44,899 nucleotides of DNA from Clostridia bacterium (GCA_017456145.1 JAFTJZ010000037.1:1-44899); one strand, 5' to 3'. Positions 31,183 through 40,292 are shown, counted from the stretch's first letter. The notes: generated by a model from the letters alone, not told the origin. Made by a program: numbers and translations.

Positions 31183-32799
31183 TCACTCTCCAAATATGCG
31201 ATAAAGATAAGAAAGAATGACCTCGCTTTGCTTGATGTAACCGTCATAGCTCAAATGAGCAAGATCGGTAATAACGATCTCCCCATCCACGCGATCCGCC
31301 ACGCGGTGGGAAAGTCCGTCAAGCACAAGATGGTTGGATAAAAGATAGATCCCGTCCTCCTCCCGTTCGCCCAGCGCAGCGGTCATGTAGGAGAAATGAT
31401 TGGACTGCGCGTATCTCTTGGCGGCGACGTTGACGTCCTGCGCCACAGCATATCCTACAGACGGACATAGATATTCCGTCATGATCAGCACGGAGATCTC
31501 CTTGTCTACCGATTTTCCGTAAGCGAGGATCGACTCCGCCATAATGCGGATATTATCCACCGATGCTGCAGTGTAACCGTCATTGGCACCAATACAGATG
31601 ACCACGAAATCGGGGACGGCCGCGCCGGTCTGTTTCATATAGTGGGAGAAATCAAAGTGGTAATTCAATCCTGTTTGTGCGTCGGTCTGCAGCTCGGGAT
31701 TGTAGAAGGGATTTTCGTTCTGCCCCACCTTTTCGTAGTTGAGATAATTGGCAGTGCTCCAGCCGCTGCGCCCTTCGCTGGGACAGGTGGCTGCCGTTTT
31801 GGTTCCGACCAGCGTCAGGCGCGAGCCAAGCGCGATCTGCAGTGCGGAGATGATCGTGCCGTCAGATATACGGCTGTCTCCCAGCAAAAGTCCCGTCAGA
31901 CGCATCTCCTCTTGCGCATCGACGGCAAGGATCGTAACCGTCTTGCGATATATCGTGACCAAAGCACCGTCAAGATAGGTCGTAATGGTCACATCCAGCG
32001 TATAATTGCCCGCGGTCATCTCGGTCAAGGTGTAGCTGTCGGCACGGCTCATGACCTGCGCCGTCTCACTCCCGTGATAATCGTAGGAAACGTACATATT
32101 TTCCGTCAGCCCCGATACAAACGCATCGGTATGCAAAGAATACGCCTCCCCCACCGTGACCGTCACGCTGTCGGGCAAAAGGACAACGGGAGCCGTCTCG
32201 CCAATGTCCATCACGGTATCTGACACCGTCAGCTCCAGATAACGGCTTGACACATACCGCACGTTGCCGCCCCAGACCACGCGGCTCCAGCCTGCCTGCT
32301 CGTTGATACCAATGCGGGTGATCTTCTCTCCCTGCCGCAGCTGCCCCACAACGGAAGAGCCCTCCTCGCTGCTCGGCTTGGTGCGGATATTGACGGGGCT
32401 GGTCGCATAAACCGTCTGCAGCACCGAGGTATACCCTGCCTCATCGGGATATGCAACGCTGTCCTCCCCCTCGGCGATTTCCTTGATCTGCCCTGCATCG
32501 GTGGAGCTGCCGTCGGAAAACGTGATCAGAAGGTGGCCACGGCTGTCGATCTGTACGCTGACAATGCTGCGCACAGGCTCCGTTTCGTTCGGCTCCGTTC
32601 CTTCACTGTCCTGCCCGCCGTCCGCACGAAGGCTGAGCAGCCATTCCTCCTCCGTACCGACAAAGCCGTGGCGCACGGCAATATCGTACGCCGATTCGCC
32701 GCTGCCGCAGCCGATCAGCAGAACACAGAGCATCAGGGTCATCATTGTCAGGCAAGCGCACACGGTGCGCCTTGCCATCATGGGTATTGGGGATTTCAT
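31183..32799 (-). CDS. Lipoprotein with SH3-like domain and SGNH hydrolase domain (538 aa)
   Basis: The signal peptide ends in the lipobox VLLIGC. Next is the surface-protein motif YDIAVRHGFVGTEEEWLLSL and a short beta-hairpin region. An SH3-type domain follows at about 130-195 (PVNIRTKPSS...VVGQLRQGEKITRI, WGGNVRYVSSRYLEL), then a beta-sandwich linker. The SGNH-type hydrolase has LLGDSRISDGT (nucleophile Ser), IGANDG (block III) and a late DLAHLSYDGY with a candidate catalytic His. The SH3 part likely binds peptidoglycan and the SGNH part could deacylate surface glycans. It is transcribed alone from its own promoter. Confidence 0.8.
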   Translation of the reverse strand: MKSPIPMMARRTVCACLTMMTLMLCVLLIGCGSGESAYDIAVRHGFVGTEEEWLLSLRADGGQDSEGTEPNETEPVRSIVSVQIDSRGHLLITFSDGSSTDAGQIKEIAEGEDSVAYPDEAGYTSVLQTVYATSPVNIRTKPSSEEGSSVVGQLRQGEKITRIGINEQAGWSRVVWGGNVRYVSSRYLELTVSDTVMDIGETAPVVLLPDSVTVTVGEAYSLHTDAFVSGLTENMYVSYDYHGSETAQVMSRADSYTLTEMTAGNYTLDVTITTYLDGALVTIYRKTVTILAVDAQEEMRLTGLLLGDSRISDGTIISALQIALGSRLTLVGTKTAATCPSEGRSGWSTANYLNYEKVGQNENPFYNPELQTDAQTGLNYHFDFSHYMKQTGAAVPDFVVICIGANDGYTAASVDNIRIMAESILAYGKSVDKEISVLIMTEYLCPSVGYAVAQDVNVAAKRYAQSNHFSYMTAALGEREEDGIYLLSNHLVLDGLSHRVADRVDGEIVITDLAHLSYDGYIKQSEVILSYLYRIFGE

Positions 32800-32856
32800 C
32801 CGCGTAACATCCTTTCCGTTTCGGGGGTATCATGAAAGTTATCATGTGCTTTATAC

Positions 32857-32885
32857 ATTATACCCTCTTTCGGAGGATTTGTCAA
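32857..32885 (-). promoter_or_regulatory. Sigma-A promoter of the SGNH lipoprotein gene
   Basis: On the minus strand TTGACA (32880-32885), a 17-bp spacer and TATAAT (32857-32862). Confidence 0.88.
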
Positions 32886-32928
32886 GAGGTGAATGAGTTA
32901 TGCTCCTGCGGACATACTTCTCTCCGCA

Positions 32929-34053
32929 TCACCCGAACACCTCGTGTGCGAGTGCACGGCTCCTTGTTTCCTTGGCGTCAAAATCCATGGCGCCGCTATA
33001 AATTTCTTCCAGTGCAAAATGAGGCGTAGCGGCATGGAGCAGCGCCTGCTCGGCGGCGCTCACCAGTGCATCCCGCTGCCGCTTGGCAGCACGAAGAGCA
33101 CTGCGCCCACCGCGGATCAGTGCAGGCTTGATCAATCGCCGCAATTTCACCAGACGGCGATACTGCTCCGCAGCCTCGGGCTCCGTCGCATCCGTGCCAT
33201 CCTGCGGGGCATCCACCAGAAATGCGACGCGGCTGTCCTCAAAATAGATGCCGTCGATGTACGCAGGGTAAACAGGATGACAGGAGACGGTCATTCTTGC
33301 CCCCTTGGCGCGCCCCTCGGCAAGCAGCGCCGCCAGAACCGCATATTCCACGCCATGGCAGCTCTCCAGACGACAGGTGCGCTTTGCCAGTGTTTCAAAG
33401 GTCGGTAAATGTGCCCAACCCTTCATCCCCAGACCGTTGGTACACACACATTTAGGCGGCAGCGTAGCAGCTGCTGCCGTTTTTTCCATTGCCCCCGCGA
33501 CCAGCCGCCGTGCCAAGCGTGCAAGTGCAGCCCGATCGAGCGCAGGCGCGATGGCATCGGCGATATTCTTCTCGCACAGTCCCGCCGCGCCAAGATAACG
33601 ATATGCCGTCGTGTACCGGGCGCTTTTTTCCTCCATCAATGCCGCGATCCGATCATGATGTGCAAGCAATGCATCTCGCGACCAGAAGGCGCCGAGATCG
33701 ATCAGCTGCTCATTGACGCCCGGTGCGCACGCCTCCATGGTGTGCGGCGCGGTGCCATCCAGAAAAATGACGCTGCGCCCATCGGCGTGAGTGAGAATGA
33801 CCGCGTCAAGCGACGTGGGATCGGAGGAGCAAAAATAAAGCTCCGCGGCAAAGCCTGCCGACTCGCCCGCCGCCACCATATCCCACATCAGGCGACTTTT
33901 ACCCGTTCCCGGACCGCCCTTGATAATATAGAGCAGCTGTGCTTGATTGCGAAAGAGCGTCTCATAATACGAGATGAATCCGCGCTCGCTGTTGGACGCC
34001 GCGAAAAACGCCCGCCTCTCCCCTTGCTTTGGGGGTGATACCCATGATTCCAT
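32929..34053 (-). CDS. P-loop NTPase of the PRK06851 type (374 aa)
   Basis: The Walker A motif GGPGTGKS lies at about residues 44-51, after a short N-terminal lead (AFFAASNSERGFISYYETLF). A second, degenerate nucleotide-binding half seems to lie after about residue 190, as in this family of duplicated NTPases, but its P-loop is hard to see. I start at ATG 34053 because AGGAGG is 7 nt upstream; an open frame continues further but is the complement of the SpoIIIAH gene. The function is not known to me. Its place next to SpoIIIAH raises a possible link to sporulation. Confidence 0.75.
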   Translation of the reverse strand: MESWVSPPKQGERRAFFAASNSERGFISYYETLFRNQAQLLYIIKGGPGTGKSRLMWDMVAAGESAGFAAELYFCSSDPTSLDAVILTHADGRSVIFLDGTAPHTMEACAPGVNEQLIDLGAFWSRDALLAHHDRIAALMEEKSARYTTAYRYLGAAGLCEKNIADAIAPALDRAALARLARRLVAGAMEKTAAAATLPPKCVCTNGLGMKGWAHLPTFETLAKRTCRLESCHGVEYAVLAALLAEGRAKGARMTVSCHPVYPAYIDGIYFEDSRVAFLVDAPQDGTDATEPEAAEQYRRLVKLRRLIKPALIRGGRSALRAAKRQRDALVSAAEQALLHAATPHFALEEIYSGAMDFDAKETRSRALAHEVFG

Positions 34054-34148
34054 AACAATCCTCCTATCCGTTGTGGCTTTCACGATATCATATGCAAAAA
34101 AGCAGCGATGCGGCACACATATACCACAAAGAATGGCGAACATAGAGA

Positions 34149-34183
34149 GCGCACGGTACTCTCCCCTAAGAGAGCCCGTGCGC
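34149..34183 (-). terminator. Hairpin after the SpoIIIAH gene
   Basis: Outer stem GCGCACGG/CCGTGCGC and inner stem CTCTC/GAGAG form one structure 18 nt after the SpoIIIAH stop. A clear T-run is lacking, so read-through into the NTPase gene is possible. Confidence 0.5.
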
Positions 34184-34201
34184 GGCAAGGTCTTCGGCAT
34201 A

Positions 34202-34858
34202 TTACTGCCGATGGTTGATGATGATGTTGATCGGCTCAAGCCCCGTCTGCTCATATACGACGGTGTTGATCTGGGCGATCTGGGCAGGCTGCAGCTCGCC
34301 CTCGCTCTTGACGACCACGTTGATGCTCTCTCCGTTGAGAATGGCGATGCAATCGTCAAATCCCTTGGAAATGAGCAGCGCCTCGATATTCGCCTCGGAA
34401 TCGATCTCGGCAGCAATGGCAGCCATCTCCTCCATGGCTTGCGCCTTGACCGCCTCATCGGCCAGCTCGCTGTCGATAACATTCTGCAGCACCTCCAGCG
34501 ACTCATCTCTTGCCTGGCGACGATTGAGCTCGGCAGTGGTGAAGTAATCCTCGGCTGCGCTGTTTTGGTTATCAACGTCTGCGGCACCGCCCTGACCGAT
34601 CATTCCTGCGGATTGATCGTAGGACGCGTAGGAATCATCGTCGCTCTCGGAGGCGAAAAAGTGCCAATTGAGTGCTACGGCGAGACCGATGAGCGCCACC
34701 GCGCCCACAATGATCCAATTACGTTTCCCCACGCGATTGATAAAGGCGAGCACGGGGTTGCTTTTTTTCTCCATTTGCTGTGTGACGTTCTCGCAGGTGT
34801 CACAGTCGGTGGCGTAGAGTGCGCCTGCGCGATCCTTCATACCGGATATCATTGCCAT
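34202..34858 (-). CDS. spoIIIAH: Stage III sporulation protein AH (SpoIIIAH)
   Basis: The 218-aa protein has a basic cytoplasmic N-terminus, one membrane helix at about 44-64 (NWIIVGAVALIGLAVALNWHFFA region), an acidic linker, and the YscJ/FliF-like ring-forming domain: YFTTAELNRRQARDESLEVL, ALLISKGFDDCIAILNGE, VVVKSEGELQPAQIAQINTVV. SpoIIIAH is made in the mother cell and pairs with SpoIIQ to form the channel to the forespore. ATG 34858 has AAGGAGG upstream. Unusually, no other spoIIIA gene is adjacent. A textbook sigma-E promoter lies just upstream. Confidence 0.9.
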   Translation of the reverse strand: MAMISGMKDRAGALYATDCDTCENVTQQMEKKSNPVLAFINRVGKRNWIIVGAVALIGLAVALNWHFFASESDDDSYASYDQSAGMIGQGGAADVDNQNSAAEDYFTTAELNRRQARDESLEVLQNVIDSELADEAVKAQAMEEMAAIAAEIDSEANIEALLISKGFDDCIAILNGESINVVVKSEGELQPAQIAQINTVVYEQTGLEPINIIINHRQ

Positions 34859-34901
34859 GATTTTTTCCTCCTTACAGTACATGGTTTTTGCTTTCACCGC
34901 C

Positions 34902-34930
34902 ATTGTATGGAGGCAAGAGAAAAAATATGC
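34902..34930 (-). promoter_or_regulatory. Sigma-E-type promoter of spoIIIAH
   Basis: On the minus strand GCATATT (34924-34930), a 14-bp spacer and CATACAAT (34902-34909) match the B. subtilis sigma-E consensus KMATATT-N14-CATACANT at every defined base. It lies 44 nt before the start codon. Confidence 0.8.
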
Positions 34931-34990
34931 CTGTAAAAAGAAAAAAGGGTGCCGATGTTTGGAAAATCGGCATACCCATGTGATCGGCAT

Positions 34991-35193
34991 TTCAGATTGT
35001 GCGAACATATCTTTCTAACGATCCTTCATTGTTATTCGTTCTTCTCCTCGGTAAAGAACGATCCCACCCCAAGACCCCGCCCTTGCTTCGCGCCTTCGCC
35101 AAACGATCTCGCATCGTTTGGTCAAATCGCACGCGGCGGCTGCATTTCTGAAACTTTGCTTTTCGTCGTGGAAAACTACGACGAAAAGCAAAG
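34991..35193. other. Intergenic element with inverted repeats between MurA and SpoIIIAH
   Basis: The region has two perfect inverted repeats: CCAAACGAT/ATCGTTTGG (35099-35121) and a 16-bp stem CTTTGCTTTTCGTCGT (35154-35169, 35178-35193). At its left edge is the 17-bp word TTCAGATTGTGCGAACA, also found at 43150. On the minus strand that edge encodes a frame ending in ERYVRTI. No gene is seen from 35194 to 35397. Confidence 0.55.
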
Positions 35194-35397
35194 AGGAGCT
35201 GACGGAAGAAATCTGTTTTTTGCAGTTTGGTTCTTATAGATCTCCTGCCATCTACCATCGGACATTCGCATAAAGGCAAGGGCTGCAAGCCCCCTTCTGT
35301 AGCAACAGAGACGGCGTTGCGCCGCCCGTGAGGGATTCGATGGAAGGAAGGCGCGGATATTGGGCCGCAGATATGAATTCTCTTTGGCAGGGCGGGA

Positions 35398-36663
35398 TCA
35401 TTCCTCCACCAGTGCGATATCTGCGCCGAGTGAGCGCAGCTTGCCGACAATATCGACGTATCCCCGTCGGATATTATCGACGCTGACGATCTCGGTCTGT
35501 CCTTCGGCGGCAAGTGCCGCGATAACCAGAGCGGCGCCCGCCCGCAGGTCGGTGGCGATCACCCGCGCGCCTCGCAGTTTCATGACGTTAACAAAGAAGG
35601 CACAGTTGTTTTCTACCGTAATGGCAGCCCCCATTTTCTTGAGCTCCTCGGTATAGCGGAAACGATTGGGCCAGACGTGCTCGGTGATGGCACTGGCGCC
35701 CTGTGCAATTGAGAACAATGCCGCAAACTGGGGGTGCATATCGGTCGGAAATCCCGGGTAAGCCTGCGTCTCGATCCGTGCGCTGCGGAAGGTGGGCTTT
35801 CCGATGACCGTAATGCTGTCCGTATCGTTATGCTCCACGACGGTAATTCCCATTTCCCGCAATTTCTCGGTGACGGTCTCCATATGTTTGGGGATGACCC
35901 CGCGCAAAGTGACTTCCCCGCCCGTAGCCGCGGCAGCCGCCATATATGTACCCGCCTCGATCATATCGGGAATGACCTCATAATGGCAACCATGCAGCAA
36001 GGGAACGCCCTTGATCTTGATGGTGGAGGTACCTGCACCCTTGATCTGGGCACCGCAGGTGTTGAGAAAGCCCGCAAGATCGACGACGTGCGGCTCACGC
36101 GCAGCATTATCGATGACGGTCTCCCCCTCGGCAGTGCAGGCAGCAAGCAGCATATTACAGGTTGCGCCGACCGAGACCTTATCAAAGACGATTTTGGCTC
36201 CATGCAAGCCGTTCGGCGCCTCGGCGCTGACAAAGCTGCCGTCGTCGTGAACCTGAGCGCCCAGCTTGCGGAACCCGTACATATGCATATCGATGGGACG
36301 TGCGCCGAGCAGGCACCCGCCCGACACACCCACGTGTGCGCGGCAATAACGGGCAAGCTCTGCGCCGAGAAGATAGGTCGAGCCGCGCAGCGTTGCCACC
36401 AGCTCGTCAGGAGAGGTTCCCTGCCGTACGCCGCGGGTATCGATCTGCACGGAGGTCTCTCCAAGCTGCGTGACCTTGGCTCCCATGGCGACAAGAATAC
36501 GTAGTGTTGCACGAATGTCTCCGATGGGAGGGACGTTATCGATCACACACACGTCGTTTGCTATGATGGTGGCATATAAAATCGGCAACACGGCATTTTT
36601 CATACCGCTGATCTCCACTTCCCCGTGCAGGGGGCGGGAGCCGTTGATGACAAGTTTATCCAT
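35398..36663 (-). CDS. murA: UDP-N-acetylglucosamine 1-carboxyvinyltransferase (MurA)
   Basis: The 421-aa protein has the EPSP-synthase-like double domain of MurA, which transfers enolpyruvate from PEP to UDP-GlcNAc in the first committed step of peptidoglycan synthesis. Visible signatures are ISGMKNAVLPIL (Lys22, Asn23 for substrate binding), the catalytic cysteine 117 in VSGGCLLGARPIDMH, and YPGFPTDMHPQFAALFSIAQG. Length is normal. GAGGT before ATG 36663 is the likely SD. A terminator of the upstream gene at 36691 implies its own promoter, which I could not locate with confidence. Confidence 0.95.
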   Translation of the reverse strand: MDKLVINGSRPLHGEVEISGMKNAVLPILYATIIANDVCVIDNVPPIGDIRATLRILVAMGAKVTQLGETSVQIDTRGVRQGTSPDELVATLRGSTYLLGAELARYCRAHVGVSGGCLLGARPIDMHMYGFRKLGAQVHDDGSFVSAEAPNGLHGAKIVFDKVSVGATCNMLLAACTAEGETVIDNAAREPHVVDLAGFLNTCGAQIKGAGTSTIKIKGVPLLHGCHYEVIPDMIEAGTYMAAAAATGGEVTLRGVIPKHMETVTEKLREMGITVVEHNDTDSITVIGKPTFRSARIETQAYPGFPTDMHPQFAALFSIAQGASAITEHVWPNRFRYTEELKKMGAAITVENNCAFFVNVMKLRGARVIATDLRAGAALVIAALAAEGQTEIVSVDNIRRGYVDIVGKLRSLGADIALVEE

Positions 36664-36690
36664 AAGTAACCTCGCGGACGGATGATTTCA

Positions 36691-36746
36691 AAAAAGCAGG
36701 AACAGCGAGCACAAAGCGAAGGATGGGTGCGGAAACGCTGTTCCTG
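36691..36746 (-). terminator. Intrinsic terminator after homoserine dehydrogenase
   Basis: Arms CAGGAACAGCG/CGCTGTTCCTG (36697-36707, 36736-36746) with a 28-nt loop are followed on the minus strand by a run of Ts. Confidence 0.78.
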
Positions 36747-36777
36747 TTTTTATTTTATGCGACAGATTTTGACTTTG

Positions 36778-37995
36778 TCACATCACACAGACAACACGGT
36801 AGATCGTCGCACACGCCCGAGCCGACGTAAGTGCGGCATCCAGTGCTTTGCGGGTGGTATTTTTGACGATCATAGCGCTGTATCCGCATTCACTGCAACC
36901 GACGAAATGAGCGGCACCCAAAGCCTCTGCCAGCTTGGTCGCCATGCCCTCGCAGCATACCATATAATCAGAAATCTCCAAAGCGGGATCGGACAGCTCA
37001 ATCACCGATCCATCCACCCAGTGCTGAGCAATCGCGCTGTCATACGGATGGGTAGCAATGTCGGTCATATCCGAAACCACGGCACCTGCGGTGGGCAGCT
37101 TTCCTGCGCCGCGACCGTAGAACATGGTCTGTCCCAGCATATCGGTGTCGGTCAGAATCCCGTTGAACACGTCACGGATGTGAGAGAGCGGGTTGGCATT
37201 CGGCACAGCGCAGGGAGCGACCCAGAGCTGCGTCTTCCCTTGCGCATCCTTGGCAGTATGACCGATCAGCTTAATGGCACAGCCGAGCTCTGCCGCCAGC
37301 TTGACATGCTCGACCTTGACCGTGCGGATGCCCTGCACCGGGATCTCATCCGGATTATACCGCACACCGTACGCCATCGCACAAAGGATGACGATCTTAC
37401 GCGCCGCGTCATGTCCGTCCACGTCGGCTGAAGGGTCGCGCTCGGCATAGCCCTTCTGCTGTGCCTCGGACAGCGCCGCCTCAAAAGAAATGCCGTCCTC
37501 TACCATACGAGTGAGGATATAGTTGGTCGTACCGTTGAGGATCCCATTGACGGACATGATACGGTCGGATGCCAGATCGTGCGCCATGGCACGCAAAATG
37601 GGGATACCGCCGCCCACGCTCGCCTCAAACAGATAATACACGCCCAACGCATCGGCGATCTGCAAAAGCTCGGTGCCAAACTTTGCCACAACCTCCTTGT
37701 TGGAGGTAACGACGCTCTTGCCCGCCAGCAATGCTGCTTTGGTGAAATCGTAAGCGGGATGTGAGCCCCCCATCATCTCGGCAACCAATGTGACCTCGGG
37801 GTCGTTGAGGATGATGTTGTAATCATGAACGATGCGATCCGCAAAGGGGCTGTCAGGAAATTCGCGCAGGTCGAGGATATATTTGATCTCGATCCCATCC
37901 CCCGTGGCGCGGCGGATACGATCCTGATTTTCCGTGATCACCTCGGCGGTGCCGCTGCCGACAACACCGAAACCAAGCAAAGCAATTTTGAGCAT
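36778..37995 (-). CDS. hom: Homoserine dehydrogenase
   Basis: The NAD(P)-binding Rossmann motif LLGFGVVGSGTAEVI opens the 405-aa protein. The family signatures follow: SNKEVVAKFGTELL, FEASVGGGIPILRAM, LNGTTNYILTRM and GYAERDPSADVDGHDAARKI. It reduces aspartate semialdehyde to homoserine for threonine and methionine synthesis. The ~85 residues after the catalytic part are a short C-terminal domain, possibly ACT-like but divergent. ATG 37995 is chosen for its GAAAGGAT SD; upstream in-frame codons lie in the promoter. It is transcribed alone. Confidence 0.92.
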   Translation of the reverse strand: MLKIALLGFGVVGSGTAEVITENQDRIRRATGDGIEIKYILDLREFPDSPFADRIVHDYNIILNDPEVTLVAEMMGGSHPAYDFTKAALLAGKSVVTSNKEVVAKFGTELLQIADALGVYYLFEASVGGGIPILRAMAHDLASDRIMSVNGILNGTTNYILTRMVEDGISFEAALSEAQQKGYAERDPSADVDGHDAARKIVILCAMAYGVRYNPDEIPVQGIRTVKVEHVKLAAELGCAIKLIGHTAKDAQGKTQLWVAPCAVPNANPLSHIRDVFNGILTDTDMLGQTMFYGRGAGKLPTAGAVVSDMTDIATHPYDSAIAQHWVDGSVIELSDPALEISDYMVCCEGMATKLAEALGAAHFVGCSECGYSAMIVKNTTRKALDAALTSARACATIYRVVCVM

Positions 37996-38056
37996 AAAAC
38001 GATCCTTTCTGCCCCCGATGCACGGGGGTGAGACAAAATTAAGGTAATTCCCATAT

Positions 38057-38085
38057 ATTATAGCACATTTTTTCAAAATTTGCAA
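38057..38085 (-). promoter_or_regulatory. Promoter of homoserine dehydrogenase
   Basis: On the minus strand TTGCAA, a 17-bp spacer and TATAAT. Confidence 0.78.
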
Positions 38086-38093
38086 ACATTTTC

Positions 38094-38122
38094 TTGAAAA
38101 AATTCAAAGAATGTGGTATGAT
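38094..38122 (+). promoter_or_regulatory. Promoter of the DUF4364 operon
   Basis: TTGAAA (38094-38099), a 17-bp spacer and TATGAT (38117-38122), 32 nt before the gene. It is divergent from the promoter at 38057. Confidence 0.78.
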
Positions 38123-38154
38123 ATAAGAAAGAGCGCAAAAAGGAGTGATTTTTT

Positions 38155-38703
38155 ATGCCAAGTGTACTGGGTGGCAAGCGAAACACCAAGGTATTTATCC
38201 TATATCTTTTGCAAAACATTCAAATTCCCGTGACCTATGTCACGCTCAACGATATGATCATGGAGACTGACTACGTGATGTATCTGGACTTTGCCGAGTG
38301 CTTTTACGAGCTTTTGGACAACGCCCTGATCGTTGCCGTAGGCGAGGAGGACGGGCAACCGACCTACACCGTCTCGCCGCAGGGCAAGCACGTCGCGCAG
38401 CAGCTGCACTCCGATCTGCTCCCCGTGGTGCTGGATGAGAGCCTGCGCTGCGCGCTGCGTTATCTGGATTTCAAGCGGCGGGGGGTCAAGACCGAGTGCT
38501 CGGTACGCGCCAATCCCGACGGCAGCGCAGAGTTCAGCTGCAGTATGCAGGAGCAGGGACGGCAGCTTTGCAGCACCACCATCCACTGTGACTGTCTGGC
38601 ACGGGCGCAGCAGATGGAGCGCAACTTCCGCGAGCGTCCCGAGGCGGTGTATAAGGGACTGTGGGCACTGCTCTCGGGCAACGTGAACTGCCTGTTCTCG
38701 TAA
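38155..38703 (+). CDS. DUF4364 family protein
   Basis: The 182-aa protein begins with a winged-helix-like region typical of DUF4364 (NTKVFILYLLQNIQIPVTYVTLNDMIME, DFAECFYELLDNALI, YTVSPQGKHVAQQL). A C-terminal alpha/beta part with several cysteines follows. These proteins are common in Clostridia and are presumed DNA-binding regulators; targets are unknown. AAGGAG lies before the ATG. It is followed 41 nt later by a sigma-factor gene, probably in the same transcript. Confidence 0.82.
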   Translation: MPSVLGGKRNTKVFILYLLQNIQIPVTYVTLNDMIMETDYVMYLDFAECFYELLDNALIVAVGEEDGQPTYTVSPQGKHVAQQLHSDLLPVVLDESLRCALRYLDFKRRGVKTECSVRANPDGSAEFSCSMQEQGRQLCSTTIHCDCLARAQQMERNFRERPEAVYKGLWALLSGNVNCLFS

Positions 38704-38744
38704 ACCGAATCGTTGATTGAAACCAAAAAGCAAGGGAGGTCTTT

Positions 38745-39341
38745 ATGTCGACAGAACGCACCCACGCACGTCGGGAGTCAGGTCAGCTGCACGCTCTCAT
38801 TCTGCGCGCAAAAGAGCGCGATCAGGAAGCGTTCGCCGCGCTGCTCTCCCGCTACACGCCGCTGCTTGAATCCCGCCTGCAGCACGTCCGCTCTGCCAAT
38901 ATGACCGAGGAGGACATGGAGGATCTGCGACAGGAGGCGTATTTATCCTTTTATCGCGCACTGATGCATTACGATCTGGAGCAATCCGAGGTGGAGTTCG
39001 GTCTGTACGCCAAGATCTGTATTGACAACGGGCTCTACAGTGCGCTGCGGGGAATGAAACACCTCAAGCGAGCGCCTATTCTACCTCTGGAGGTGATGGA
39101 TGAGCCCCCCGACGACTATCTCACCGACCCTTCCGAGCAGCTGATCGAGCAGGAGAAATTCAACGCTTTGTACGCCACCATTGAGACGACACTCTCCCCC
39201 TTGGAAAACCGCATCTGGCGCCTGTATATCACCGGGCAGACTGCCGCCACCATTGCCGCAAGCATCGGAAAGGACGAAAAGGCTGTGCATAACGCCATCT
39301 ACCGCATCCGCAAAAAGCTCCGCGCCACACTTGCGGAATGA
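38745..39341 (+). CDS. Sigma-70 family RNA polymerase sigma factor (SigH/ECF-like)
   Basis: The 198-aa protein has region 2 (ALILRAKERDQEAFAALLSRY, DMEDLRQEAYLSFYRAL, FGLYAKICIDNGLYSALR) and region 4 (LSPLENRIWRLYITGQTAATIAASIGKDEKAVHNAIYRIRKKL). The region 2 wording is closer to the SigH/Spo0H group than to the ECF factor at 12951, though it is too short to be sure. No anti-sigma gene follows. SD GGGAGG is upstream. Confidence 0.8.
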   Translation: MSTERTHARRESGQLHALILRAKERDQEAFAALLSRYTPLLESRLQHVRSANMTEEDMEDLRQEAYLSFYRALMHYDLEQSEVEFGLYAKICIDNGLYSALRGMKHLKRAPILPLEVMDEPPDDYLTDPSEQLIEQEKFNALYATIETTLSPLENRIWRLYITGQTAATIAASIGKDEKAVHNAIYRIRKKLRATLAE

Positions 39342-39360
39342 GAAAGGATAAGATAAAAAT

Positions 39361-39402
39361 GGGGTGAGAACCAAATGCATTTTTGCATCTGGTTCTCACC
39401 CC
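39361..39402. terminator. Terminator hairpin between convergent genes
   Basis: A 13-bp outer stem GGGGTGAGAACCA and an inner ATGCA/TGCAT stem, interrupted by one mismatch, end at CCCC. A T-run follows a few bases later on the plus strand. Bases 39403-39473 hold nothing I recognise. Confidence 0.75.
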
Positions 39403-39473
39403 CGTCGTTTTTACTTTGCGGCCGGGCACCGCCTTTTTTGCGCAGAGGCTGCGCAATGACACCGCCCCTGCGT

Positions 39474-40292
39474 TTATATCGTTTTGCCTGCTGCGTTTTC
39501 CGCGGTGCCCTTTTCGGACAGCTTTCGCACGGTGGCGGCAACACCGTACGCCAAAAGGAACATGGCCATAACGATGACCGTCAACAGGGCAAGTCGCCCC
39601 CAGACGCTCGGCGCGATTTTGATCAGCACGTCCATCACCGAGCCGCCGCCGTCGGCAGTGCCCGTGGCAAGATAGAGGTAATTGGCTCCCTCAATATTGA
39701 AATTGCAGATCAAGGCAAGAACCACCAGAATCGCCATAAATCCGGCCGCCGGCACGACCCCGCGCAGCCTCGGACGGAACGCGTGAACAAAGGTCATATA
39801 AAACACCGCAACGATCGGCAGAATGTGTTCCATCCAATACTGATAATAACGGTAATAGGTCGGCCCCGTCGTGGTAATGACCGAGGGCGTAAGCAGCGGA
39901 AAAATTCCGATCGTCAAGCAGACGTAAAAGCAGATCTGATACAAAAGCTTGCTCTTCTTTGTGATCATGAAAATGGCCATGATGCACGTCCATTCGCACA
40001 CCTGCAGCGGCAGCTTGTCCAGAAGATTCGTTTCTGCGGGGTCGCTGCTGCCAACGTAAAGAAGACGCCAGAAATAAGACATTTCCGCCAACAGCATGGC
40101 AAACGCAAAGAGGAAACGGAAGGTCTCCTCGTGTTTCCACGCGCGCAACCGCCCGCGGAAACGATACACAAGAAAAACAGACACCGCCAACAAAATCAGC
40201 GGGATCCAGTGCGCAAGCGAGTAATACGCAAAATCACCCTTTTCTCCGTAACCGAAAAAGCCATCCTTAAAAAATTGAACCCATACTTCCAT
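39474..40292 (-). CDS. YwaF/TIGR02206 family membrane protein
   Basis: The 272-aa protein has about seven membrane helices and the family features FRFLFAFAMLLAEMSYFWRLLY, LPLQVCEWTCIMAIFM, YYRYYQYWMEHILPI and a late N-F-N-I-EGANYLYL segment. The YwaF family resembles eukaryotic TMEM164; a membrane-lipid-related role is suspected but not established. GGAGGT precedes ATG 40292. It is transcribed alone from a nearby promoter. Confidence 0.82.
   Translation of the reverse strand: MEVWVQFFKDGFFGYGEKGDFAYYSLAHWIPLILLAVSVFLVYRFRGRLRAWKHEETFRFLFAFAMLLAEMSYFWRLLYVGSSDPAETNLLDKLPLQVCEWTCIMAIFMITKKSKLLYQICFYVCLTIGIFPLLTPSVITTTGPTYYRYYQYWMEHILPIVAVFYMTFVHAFRPRLRGVVPAAGFMAILVVLALICNFNIEGANYLYLATGTADGGGSVMDVLIKIAPSVWGRLALLTVIVMAMFLLAYGVAATVRKLSEKGTAENAAGKTI

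Noticed and set aside
34054-34148. Sigma-K promoter (CATATGATA) for the P-loop NTPase
   Set aside because: The -10-like word fits CATANNNTA, but no suitable -35 AC element lies 16-17 nt upstream.
34054-34587. N-terminal extension of the P-loop NTPase
   Set aside because: The extra ~178 codons are antisense to SpoIIIAH; the SD and family start support ATG 34053.
34991-35397. Insertion sequence between MurA and SpoIIIAH
   Set aside because: Inverted repeats are present, but no transposase frame or target duplication can be seen.
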